DNA of 36,748 nt from Lysobacterales bacterium. Lineage in GTDB: Bacteria; Pseudomonadota; Gammaproteobacteria; Xanthomonadales; Rhodanobacteraceae. Each line of letters starts with the position of its first letter. The first letter of the stretch is position 1. The position numbers and the translations under genes are program-made. Positions 16,863-24,367 of this stretch are shown in pieces. The notes under the pieces were generated by a model. The model made no database searches and was not told where the DNA came from. It saw only the letters and a program-made list of their open reading frames with translations. The DNA is taken from positions 1-36,748 of the forward strand of contig JAATFF010000100.1 of assembly GCA_015655335.1 (NCBI GenBank), read 5' to 3'.

Positions 16863-18842
16863 CTAGGCCGCTTTGCGTCGTCCCTGCAAACGAATAAGAC
16901 CGGCAATATCGATGATGAGCGCGACGGAACCATCGGCAAGAATGGTGGCGCCGGAAATACCTTCGACGCGGCGATAGTTGGCTTCCAGCGACTTCACGAC
17001 CGCCTGTTGCTGACCGATCAATTCGTCGACGTACAGACCAACCTGGCTGCCGTCGGCTTCGACCACAATCACCAGGCCGTCTTCGATGTTTTGCCGCGCA
17101 TTCGCGCAACCGAATTGCTGATGCAGGCGAACGATGGGCAGGTATTCGCCACGGAAGCGGAACAGTTCGCCGCCACCGGTCACGCTGCGCACAGCATCTG
17201 CAGGCAGCTGGATGGATTCCACAATCGACACCAGCGGCACGATGTAGCACTCATCGCCCACCGCCGCACTGAGTCCGTCGATGATGGCAAGCGTGAGCGG
17301 CAACGTAATCGTGAATGTGGTGCCCATGCCTGCGCGGCTCTTGATGGCGACATTGCCGCCAAGGTCGACGACATTGCGGCGAACCACATCCATGCCGACG
17401 CCGCGGCCGGACAAATCGGTCGTGACGGCTGCCGTGGAGAAGCCCGGCTGGAAGATCAAATCGCCCACCGCTTCGTCGCTAATGTCGTCACCGCTCTTGA
17501 TCAAGCCTTTCTGCAGCGCCTTGGCGATAATCGCCTCGCGATTCAAGCCGGCGCCGTCGTCCACGATCTCCACCACGATGGAGCCGCCGCGATGGAAGGC
17601 TTCCAGACGTAGCGTGCCGACGTCGCTTTTGCCGGCAGCACGTCGTTTTTCCGGCATTTCCAGACCATGGTCGATCGCGTTGCGCACCAGATGCACCAGC
17701 GGATCGCCGATCTTCTCCAACACCGTCTTGTCGAGCTCGGTGTGCTCGCCGACCATCTCCAGCTTCACCTGTTTGCCGAGCTTCTGGCTCAGGTCGCGCA
17801 CCAGGCGCGGAAAGCGGTTGAACACCGAACCGATCGGCAGCATGCGGATGCCCATCACGCTTTCCTGCAACGTACGCGTGTGACGGGCGAGATGCGCCAG
17901 ACCCTCTTGAAGCATGCTTAAGCGCGCGGGATCGAATTCCTCGCGGAACTGATCGAGCATCGCCTGCGTGATGACCAACTCGCCGACCAGATCGATCAGG
18001 CTATCGATCTTGTCGATGCCCACGCGTACAGAACCGGCATCGTTGCTGCTGGTGGTGTTGCGTGTCACTCCCGCCGTAACGCCTGCACCGGCCGGGGCAG
18101 CGACTGCCTCGACGACCGGTGCAGACGGTGGCGCAACGGCAACGCGTGGTTCGATGCTTAGATCACACTCGTCCTCGACCCACTCGAACACCGCCGCGAT
18201 GGCGTCGCGACTGACCGCGCCGGTCAGTTCGATGCGCCAGCCGAGATGGCATTCGGTGGGGTCGAGCGCGTCTAGCGTGGGCACACGATCCAACTGTGCC
18301 TCGACGACCAGCTGCCCGAGCGCAGCCAGTTCACGCAACAGACGCAACGGATCGTTGCCGCCGGCCAACATGCCAGCGTGGGGACGGAATTGAATAATCC
18401 AGCCGTTTGAGGCGGCCGGTTTGGCAGCGGCTTTCACCGTCGCGGCCGGCACGTCGTGGCCGACGGCGGCCGCCAATTGCTGCTTCAGATTTTCGCTGTC
18501 GGCATCGGCCAGAGGCTGGCCCGCCTGCGCGCGATCGAACATGCCGCGCAGGCAATCGACCGTGCGCAACATCAACTCGACGATCGTCTTGTCGATACTG
18601 CGGCGACCGTCGCGTACCTGATCGAGCAGCGATTCCGCTTCGTGCGTAAACGCGGCCATTTCCGGAAAGCCGAACGTCGCCGCGCCACCCTTGATCGAAT
18701 GCGCCGCGCGAAAAATGCTATGCACCAACTCCGCATCGCCGCCTTCATCGAGCGCCAGCAACGCCGCTTCCATGGCATCGAGCCCTTCCAGGCTTTCCTC
18801 GAAGAAGACTTTATGGAACTGCGCGACGCTGATCGTGCTCAT
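16863..18842 (-). CDS. cheA: CheA chemotaxis histidine kinase
   Basis: This 659-residue CheA is the central kinase that feeds phosphate to CheY and CheB. The N-terminal HPt domain has the phosphorylated His48 in AAHSIKGGAATFGF. A roughly 80-residue middle segment (about 147-230, WIIQFRPHAGM to DECDLSIEP) is followed by a linker rich in Ala, Val and Pro. The dimerisation helices contain DKIDSLIDLVGELVITQAM. The ATPase domain shows the N box (HLVRNAIDHGLEMPEKR), VDDGAGLNREAI and the G2 loop GRGVGMDVV. The C-terminal CheW-like domain starts near 520. Every key kinase residue I looked for is present. cheY lies 27 bases upstream. Confidence 0.97.
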   Translation of the reverse strand: MSTISVAQFHKVFFEESLEGLDAMEAALLALDEGGDAELVHSIFRAAHSIKGGAATFGFPEMAAFTHEAESLLDQVRDGRRSIDKTIVELMLRTVDCLRGMFDRAQAGQPLADADSENLKQQLAAAVGHDVPAATVKAAAKPAASNGWIIQFRPHAGMLAGGNDPLRLLRELAALGQLVVEAQLDRVPTLDALDPTECHLGWRIELTGAVSRDAIAAVFEWVEDECDLSIEPRVAVAPPSAPVVEAVAAPAGAGVTAGVTRNTTSSNDAGSVRVGIDKIDSLIDLVGELVITQAMLDQFREEFDPARLSMLQEGLAHLARHTRTLQESVMGIRMLPIGSVFNRFPRLVRDLSQKLGKQVKLEMVGEHTELDKTVLEKIGDPLVHLVRNAIDHGLEMPEKRRAAGKSDVGTLRLEAFHRGGSIVVEIVDDGAGLNREAIIAKALQKGLIKSGDDISDEAVGDLIFQPGFSTAAVTTDLSGRGVGMDVVRRNVVDLGGNVAIKSRAGMGTTFTITLPLTLAIIDGLSAAVGDECYIVPLVSIVESIQLPADAVRSVTGGGELFRFRGEYLPIVRLHQQFGCANARQNIEDGLVIVVEADGSQVGLYVDELIGQQQAVVKSLEANYRRVEGISGATILADGSVALIIDIAGLIRLQGRRKAA

Positions 18843-18869
18843 AGGAATCGGACTCTTTAAATGCGGTGC

Positions 18870-19232
18870 TTAACCGAGAACGCGACGAACGGTAGCCAGC
18901 AGTTGCTCCGGATCGAACGGCTTCACCAGCCAGCCGGTCGCACCCGCAGCCTTGCCTTCCATCTTCTTGTCCGTATTGGACTCGGTGGTCAGCATCAGGA
19001 TCGGCACGCCCTTGTATTCCGGACGCGTGCGCAACTCGCGCACCATGCTGATGCCATCCATCACCGGCATGTTCACGTCGGCTAACACCAGATCGAAGCG
19101 CGACGCTGCCGCCGAGTCCAACGCCAGCTGACCGTTCTCCGCTTCGCTGACGTCATAACCGGCGGTGCGCAAGGTCAACGCCACCATGCCGCGCATCGAA
19201 GCCGAATCGTCTACCGCAAGAATCTTTGCCAT
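18870..19232 (-). CDS. cheY: CheY response regulator
   Basis: This stand-alone receiver has 120 residues. It shows acidic pair Asp8/Asp9, phosphoacceptor Asp52 (VLADVNMPVMDG), Thr82 (LMLTTES) and Lys104 (LVKPF), the complete set for a CheY that binds the flagellar motor switch when phosphorylated by CheA. The ATG at 19232 is preceded by GAGGTGGAAG. Gaps are 14 bases to the STAS gene and 27 bases to cheA. No output domain is present. The nearly CheA-adjacent position supports a direct role in motor control. Confidence 0.96.
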   Translation of the reverse strand: MAKILAVDDSASMRGMVALTLRTAGYDVSEAENGQLALDSAAASRFDLVLADVNMPVMDGISMVRELRTRPEYKGVPILMLTTESNTDKKMEGKAAGATGWLVKPFDPEQLLATVRRVLG

Positions 19233-19246
19233 CTTCCACCTCAAGT

Positions 19247-19567
19247 TCAGGCCGACGGTTTCGCCGGCAATGCCAATGTCTGCGCCAGGCCCAGCTGGCT
19301 CGCCGCGTCGTACAACGGTACGCTCACACCCACCCAACTCACTTGATGCCCACGCTTTTGCGCATCGCGCTGGTAGGCGACCAACAGCTGCAAAGCCGTC
19401 GTATCGACACGATCCACCGTGGTTCCATCCAGCACGACCGGCGACAGGTTCAGCGCATCGCGTAGCTGCCGATGCATATCCATCACGTCGGCGATCCGGA
19501 AATCGGCGGGCATGCCAACGCACGCCGCGCCAGCTGCCACCGCACCACCTTTGCCTTTGCTGCCCAT
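19247..19567 (-). CDS. STAS-domain protein (first gene of che operon)
   Basis: This 106-residue protein is of the MlaB/STAS_2 type. Recognisable are ADVMDMHRQLRDALNLSPVVLDGTTVDRVDTTALQLLVAYQRDAQKRG and a C-terminal helix ending LGLAQTLALPAKPSA. The usual phosphorylatable serine in the DSSG-like loop is replaced by Thr (VDTTALQ). The ATG at 19567 has GAAGG at good distance. A TTG at 19597 is excluded because it would sit at or before the transcription start of the sigma-28 promoter at 19601-19627. As first gene of the operon it is probably co-regulated with cheY and cheA; its partner is unknown. Confidence 0.85.
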   Translation of the reverse strand: MGSKGKGGAVAAGAACVGMPADFRIADVMDMHRQLRDALNLSPVVLDGTTVDRVDTTALQLLVAYQRDAQKRGHQVSWVGVSVPLYDAASQLGLAQTLALPAKPSA

Positions 19568-19600
19568 AGCCGTGCCTTCGACGGGTGTCTGTTGCAAGTT

Positions 19601-19627
19601 TTATCGGCCAGCACAGAGCCAGCTTTA
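19601..19627 (-). promoter_or_regulatory. sigma-28 (FliA) promoter of the che operon
   Basis: The minus strand reads TAAAGCTG, exactly 11 bases, then GCCGATAA. The -10 element is a perfect match to the FliA consensus and the -35 matches at TAAAG. The predicted start of transcription is near 19594, some 27 bases before the first ATG at 19567. This places the whole operon in the late flagellar gene class. Confidence 0.93.
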
Positions 19628-19723
19628 GAGACTTTTCACGAGACTTAGACGCGCCCAGCGGGGCAGGCTTCGGCTTTTCAGCGCCGGCTCTTCAAAAAGT
19701 GCACGACCGCTCTAGCCGGGGCC

Positions 19724-19833
19724 CCTTAGGGCACGGCGGGTCGGTGAAGGAAAGCGAGGGATGGCCTCGCAGGACGCGAGCCAGTAGCCCGCCGTGCACC
19801 TGGAGAGCTGGATGTCCGTAAGGCGCCCTGAGG
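19724..19833. other. structured intergenic element of unknown role
   Basis: This segment can fold into nested stems. An outer CCTTAGG pairs with CCTGAGG (19827-19833, one wobble). A perfect 10-bp stem joins GCACGGCGGG (19731-19740) and CCCGCCGTGC (19788-19797). Inside it are two mutually exclusive hairpins: GCGAGG with CCTCGC (19754-19770), or TGGCCTCGC with GCGAGCCA (19762-19783, one bulge). It lies between the stop of the metallo-beta-lactamase-fold gene and the che promoter. It has no T-run and no credible ORF. It may be a repeated intergenic element or a structured RNA. Confidence 0.5.
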
Positions 19834-19992
19834 CCGCGCTTCGGTTGAGCCACTGCTCTTTTCTGGCAGAGACCTTAGTTTGTTCGATGGAACTAACTAA
19901 TTGATGTAAAAGAATTTTATCATTCCACATTGCCACCGGGCGGCGGAGTTGCGTGGCGCAGCTTCGTGATGACGCGACGGGAGCGAATAGCC

Positions 19993-21354
19993 CTACTTCG
20001 ACGGGTAGGGTCCAAACCGCTTCACGATCTCACGGCGCTTGTCCGTGTCATTGAGGACATAGACCTCATATTCATCACCGCCGGGCGCGACGCGTATGAC
20101 GACGTTGCCGCCATAACTTTTGTAGATGGTATCCATGATCGGACCGATCACATCGCGGCTTTCGGGGCTCATTCCGGTCGAGAAGACGTCCCTGGGTCCA
20201 GGATAAAGACCCTTCGAAGCCATTCTGTTTACAACTTCTTCGCCCGGTTGCGGCGAGAGCCAATTCTCCTGCACGATCACGCGCGGCTGCAGGTTGCGAA
20301 GAATATTCTCGTTCGTCGAATCCCTGTTCCCATGATGATCGAGCAGCATGACGTCGACCGGTCCAACGACCGCGGACACCGGTGTCTCGATATCTCGCCA
20401 CCAAGGCTGGTTGTAGCTGGGTACGCCTGGGATATCGCCGCCCGAGTAATATTTAAATCTCCCATAGGCCAACGTCAGCACATTGCTGAGCGGATTCTCG
20501 TCGAAATTACAATCCGTGATGGCGCCTTGGGGAATGTAGTGTTGCGTTTCATCTCCCGCGCCCGTCCAGATGACGCCGTTGGACGCAATGTTGCGGATAT
20601 GAAAGCTCGGGAATGCATTGGCTTGCTCAAGCTTTATCTGATCGAGCGCTCCCGGCTTCAGCCCGACCACGGCTTGACTATGCTTCATCCGATACTCGGC
20701 GAAGCTGAGGTAGTTCGAGAGAGACAGGCCGTCGGAGCCCTTAGCAATCTGTGCGCATTTATGCAGATCGACCGGGTAGTCGTAGGACGGTGCCGCGCGA
20801 TCAATGAGCGTGCTGATGGGAATGAGATCGGCAAGCTCCGTGATCCCGGCCAAGCGATAGGCGCCGGTCTGGGACATAGGTTTGTCCGGAGTGATCGTGC
20901 CGATGTGATCGGTGTGGAAATGTGTGATGAGGGCGTAGTCGAGTTTCACCGGTCGGCCAGCCGGCGCAAACTGGCGAATATAGTCGGCAATCCAGTAAGC
21001 CGCTGAGTGCGCGCCGTCCGGACGAGGAGGAAACGGCTTCAGCGGTCGTACGGATTCTATAAATTTCGGGTCAGCCTCCCCTGCATCGATCAGCATGGTC
21101 GTTCCGTCGGGGAAAACGAAATAGGTCGAATTGCCCCGCCCCGTGCTGATGTGATGGATGTAGAGATAGCCCTTTGACCACGCCGGGAGAACGTCGGTAT
21201 CACCCGATGCGGCAAAGGCGGACGACGTCGACGCACACGCGACAACCATGGCCACCAGCGCGGCATATCTGCGCACGCCGGTTGAACTCCTTCGACGCGC
21301 TGGCCTCGTGAGCGGGCGCCATAGGCTGCGCAGGACGGAGCTGAGCTTCTTCAT
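19993..21354 (-). CDS. exported metallo-beta-lactamase-fold hydrolase
   Basis: This 453-residue protein has a long basic N-terminus followed by a signal segment (YAALVAMVVACASTSSAFA) cleaved near residue 50. The metal-binding motif THFHTDH (His145, His147, Asp149, His150) and a later VMLLDHHGNRD mark the metallo-beta-lactamase superfamily. An opening strand GNSTYFVFPDGTTMLIDAGE is as in ComEC-type and other MBL hydrolases. It is longer than a typical beta-lactamase, with an insert of about 130 residues between the metal motifs. AGGA lies eight bases before the ATG. It is probably a periplasmic hydrolase, perhaps of phosphate esters or lactones; the substrate is not known. Confidence 0.85.
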   Translation of the reverse strand: MKKLSSVLRSLWRPLTRPARRRSSTGVRRYAALVAMVVACASTSSAFAASGDTDVLPAWSKGYLYIHHISTGRGNSTYFVFPDGTTMLIDAGEADPKFIESVRPLKPFPPRPDGAHSAAYWIADYIRQFAPAGRPVKLDYALITHFHTDHIGTITPDKPMSQTGAYRLAGITELADLIPISTLIDRAAPSYDYPVDLHKCAQIAKGSDGLSLSNYLSFAEYRMKHSQAVVGLKPGALDQIKLEQANAFPSFHIRNIASNGVIWTGAGDETQHYIPQGAITDCNFDENPLSNVLTLAYGRFKYYSGGDIPGVPSYNQPWWRDIETPVSAVVGPVDVMLLDHHGNRDSTNENILRNLQPRVIVQENWLSPQPGEEVVNRMASKGLYPGPRDVFSTGMSPESRDVIGPIMDTIYKSYGGNVVIRVAPGGDEYEVYVLNDTDKRREIVKRFGPYPSK

Positions 21355-21474
21355 GATGGCATCCTGAGATTGGGTGACCTGCGCTCGCAGTCGAAGCGTG
21401 TTATTCGCGGCTGGAAAATAAAGACGAGTAAATAGTAAGGGAACGAGTCGAAGCCGGCAGTGCAGCGAGGCGGA

Positions 21475-21837
21475 TTAGGCAGCCCGGTAGTGCGCATGCA
21501 CCTGCACTCCTTTGCCTAAACTATTGACGACTACGGTGTCTACAACGGTAGCTCCGTTTTCGCGCGAGTAGTAGACGGTATATCCATTGACGCCGGAAAG
21601 AACATCGATGATCGTGAATCGCACATTTGTTCCGAACGTTTCGAGTCCACGGCGGAAATGCTCCCGTAAGGCATGCTTGCCACGGAGCACTCCCGTCGGC
21701 TCTCCGTAGCGCGTGACGACACTGGGCGAATGGAACACCACGTCCTCCGCATAGTGAAAGAGGATGCGTTCAAGGTCACGCGCATTCCAAGCTGCGACCC
21801 AATCTTCGGCAATCTGACGAGCTTTCGAATTACTCAT
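21475..21837 (-). CDS. SnoaL-like / NTF2-like protein
   Basis: This small cytoplasmic protein of 120 residues matches the SnoaL-like pattern: ARQIAEDWVAAWNARDLERILFHYAEDVVFHSP, then GVLRGKHALREHFRRGLE, then strands ending VQVHAHYRAA. I take the ATG at 21837. An AAGGAG six bases before a GTG at 21852 makes that a serious alternative, adding VADVI to the N-terminus. It differs in sequence from the other NTF2-like gene at 1113-1487. The gap to the upstream DUF6196 gene is 87 bases. Function unknown. Confidence 0.8.
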   Translation of the reverse strand: MSNSKARQIAEDWVAAWNARDLERILFHYAEDVVFHSPSVVTRYGEPTGVLRGKHALREHFRRGLETFGTNVRFTIIDVLSGVNGYTVYYSRENGATVVDTVVVNSLGKGVQVHAHYRAA

Positions 21838-21924
21838 GATCACATCGGCCACAATGCGCTCCTTCATGTCGACCAACGCCTGAAGTAAGCCGATCTGCGA
21901 GACGAGTTCGGCTTGAACGAGTTG

Positions 21925-22365
21925 CTAACCTCTATTGCCGCAAACGCGAAGCCGCTCAATCTCTTCAATAACTTGCGTGCCAATGGACCATGGAGCACCC
22001 CAATAATCAAAGATGCCACCGCGACGTGAGTTTTGGCCGCAAACTACAAAGACCCCTGTACCCAAACATGCCTTGAGATGGGAAGCCAACCAACCGACAA
22101 AGCCTGAATTGTCTTGGCCGGGTTTAAAATGGAAGCCGAAGATTACGAACTGTTCTTGCTCAGGCGATGACGTCGGAACAAGCGCGCTCCATACCTCTTT
22201 GTCTCGAACGAATGCAAGCGCCACAGGAATTAGTTCTTCAGGAAAACGAGAAGCGCTGATCTCCACAAAAGCATAAGGGTGCTCGTAAACGATAAACTCC
22301 GACTCGGCAAGAACATGGCTAAGTCGGGCATGCGCTTGATGTGCAGGTTCTTGGCTGATGTACAT
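21925..22365 (-). CDS. DUF6196-type protein
   Basis: This 146-residue soluble protein has no signal peptide. Its sequence (ISQEPAHQAHARLSHVLAESEFIVYEHPYAFVEI near the start, then GFVGWLASHLKACLGTGVFVVCGQNSRRGGIFDYWG) resembles what I know as DUF6196. The last stretch is the most conserved-looking part. No catalytic motif is evident. It lies between a SnoaL-like gene and an acetyltransferase gene on the same strand, all with gaps near 100 bases. Function unknown. Confidence 0.7.
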   Translation of the reverse strand: MYISQEPAHQAHARLSHVLAESEFIVYEHPYAFVEISASRFPEELIPVALAFVRDKEVWSALVPTSSPEQEQFVIFGFHFKPGQDNSGFVGWLASHLKACLGTGVFVVCGQNSRRGGIFDYWGAPWSIGTQVIEEIERLRVCGNRG

Positions 22366-22469
22366 ACGTTACTCTGAGCCGCGGAAGACGTTGAATTTCC
22401 AATCAATAACCAAGCGTTTTCATCAATGTGTGGCGTTCACCGGTTGAAATCGCAGTCGAAAGCGGACAC

Positions 22470-22940
22470 TCAACAAGGCGACTCTCGAATGTCACCTGCC
22501 AAGTAAAGGCGGTAGGCGCGCTCGTTGAAGTACCACCCGGCGCGATCGTATCGTTTAACCTGCGGAGCCTGCCGCAACGCTTCGGCTGCCTCGCTGACGG
22601 GCACTTCCATCCATCCCAAATTCTCGAAATATGCGCCCGTATCTTTACTGAAAAGAAAGAGTACGCGCACGCTCCTGCGGTGCAGTTCTCGGAGTGCATC
22701 GTCGATCAGCGCTTTTGCGATACCCCGTCCACGCTCGTCGTTATCGACAGCGACGCTACGTAACAGTGCAGACTCTCCATCAAATTCAAGTCCACACACG
22801 CCGACCACCTTCTCGCCTAGGCGGGCGACTAAGTACACCGTACCCGGTTCAAGCAATTCCAATGTGGAGAGATCGCAATCCGTTAGAAGTTCATGTATCG
22901 ATTGCGCGTCTGCAGGAGTAGCGGGCTCGATCTCGATCAT
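22470..22940 (-). CDS. GNAT N-acetyltransferase, ArsN2-like
   Basis: This 156-residue protein is of the GNAT fold. The acetyl-CoA loop is LLRSVAVDNDERGRGIAKALIDDALRE (motif A, with R-G-R-G-I-A), followed by LFLFSKDTGAYFENLGWMEVP (motif B). The pattern TDCDLSTLELLEPGTVYLVARLGEKVVGVCGLE in the N-terminal half is like the ArsN2-type acetyltransferases that are often found in arsenic operons. No ars gene is present here, so a role in arsenic resistance is not supported by context. The ATG at 22940 fits the family start; a TTG at 22961 is less likely. Confidence 0.82.
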   Translation of the reverse strand: MIEIEPATPADAQSIHELLTDCDLSTLELLEPGTVYLVARLGEKVVGVCGLEFDGESALLRSVAVDNDERGRGIAKALIDDALRELHRRSVRVLFLFSKDTGAYFENLGWMEVPVSEAAEALRQAPQVKRYDRAGWYFNERAYRLYLAGDIRESPC

Positions 22941-23113
22941 CGTTATGTCTCTGCTGATCAACCGACAGATATCGCTTAGCTAGCCGCTTAGGCTATCCCA
23001 TCGCAAATCACTACGATGCACTGCCCGCAAAGGGAAACAGTCCCATCAGATCTCTCCATGATCTGCGAGTCTTGGGGCAGACGCATGTTCGCCTTGGGTC
23101 GCAGGCGGACATT

Positions 23114-24313
23114 TCAGAGCAGGTTTGGCGTCTTGAGGTTCAGAGCGGCCGCAATGACGTCGGTGTACTTCAGGCCAGCTCCCGTGTTGAACAGTACGAC
23201 ACGATCAGAGCTGTCTAGGACGCCGGACCTCAGCAGATGCGCGTAGGCAGCCGTCGCGGCCGCGCCCTCGGGTGAAAGAAAGATGCCCTCGTTGGCCGCC
23301 CAGTCTTTCAGAGAGTCGAAAATATTCTCATCGGAAACGGCAACGGCCATGCCACCCGAAGCGCGAAGAATATCCAGAATGATGTAATCGCCATAGGCTT
23401 TGGGCACGCGCAGGCCTGATGCGGCGGTTTCCGGGTTTTGTCACATCTGGCTTGCGCTAGCCCCGTCGTCGAATGCGCGCACCACGGGAGCGCAACCGGA
23501 AGACTGGATGGCAAACATGCGCGGCCGCTTGCCCGGCTTTACCCAGCCCAGTTGTTCCATTTCTTCGAAGGCCTTCCACATACCAATAAGACCAACGCCG
23601 CCACCGGTGGGATAGAACACGGCGTCGGGGTATTCCCAACCGAGCTGTTCGACCAGTTCATAGCCCATGGTCTTCTTGCCTTCCACGCGAAAAGGCTCCT
23701 TGAGCGTGGAAATATCAAACCAGCCTTCGTGCTGCTTACGCTCGCCGACGATGCGTGCGCAATCGGAGATGACGCCATCGACGAGTGTCACCTTCGCACC
23801 GTATGCCGTGGCTTCTACATAGTTGGCGAGAGGCACATCGCGTGGCATGAAGATATGAGCCTCGATGTCCGAAGCCGCGGCATAGGCCGCTAGCGCTCCT
23901 GCCGCGTTGCCGGCGGAGGGAACCGCCAACTTGCGCAAGCCGTAGTGTCGCGCCATCGTCACAGCCATTGACAGTCCCCGCGCCTTGAACGACCCCGTCG
24001 GGTTGGCGCCTTCTTCTTTCAAATAGACACCACGATGGCGCTTGCTGCGCAGCATCGGCGTCCATCCTTCGCCCAGGGTCACAGGCTCGACGCTGGGAAG
24101 CACTGCGTGATACCGCCACATGCCACTCCATGGTTGCGAGGCAGTTTGACCCACCACATCGCTAGGTGAACTGCCGTGCAGATGGGTGAGGTCGTATCTC
24201 ACATACAGCGCACCGGCCGGTTGGTCTGGACACTGCGTACAAAGCGTCTGCGGAGTGTCGGCCGATAGCCGGGCATGGCAGCGAGAGCATTCAAGGTAGG
24301 CGATGGCAGGCAT
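23114..24313 (-). pseudogene. threonine-synthase-like gene interrupted by one in-frame TGA
   Basis: The frame encodes 399 codons of a PLP-dependent threonine synthase-like protein. An N-terminal zinc ribbon (Cys9, Cys12, Cys25, Cys28) precedes the PLP lysine Lys110 in NPTGSFKARGL, the SAGNAAGALAAYAA loop and the phosphate-binding GGGVGLIG. Codon 291 (23443-23441) is TGA, yet the same frame continues without shift into PETAASGLRVPKAYGDYI and on to NTGAGLKYTD at the natural end. Homologous positions usually hold a Trp or similar residue, so a single TGG-to-TGA change is the simplest history. The truncated product would lose the last quarter of the fold. A sequencing error or readthrough remain possible. 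The downstream part could restart at GTG 23407, but a functional half is unlikely. It follows the symporter gene by 54 bases. Confidence 0.85.
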
Positions 24314-24367
24314 AGGAACTCGTTAGGAAGCGGATGGGATATGGCTACTGAACTGAAAATCGAAAAC

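Noticed and set aside
15288..17612. A 774-codon open frame on the plus strand opposite the Cache receptor and cheA
   Set aside because: It lies antisense to two clear genes, its product is rich in His, Arg and Gln with no domain, and such frames arise from GC-biased third positions of the sense genes.
19568..19597. A TTG start for the first STAS gene, ten codons longer
   Set aside because: It would lie at or upstream of the transcription start predicted from the sigma-28 promoter, and the ATG at 19567 has a proper ribosome site.
19712..19936. A 74-codon minus-strand frame across the structured intergenic element
   Set aside because: No ribosome site or family resemblance; the sequence is better explained by its base-pairing constraints.
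19930..21006. A 358-codon open frame on the plus strand opposite the metallo-beta-lactamase-fold gene
   Set aside because: The minus-strand gene shows a signal peptide and the full metal motif; the plus-strand frame shows nothing.
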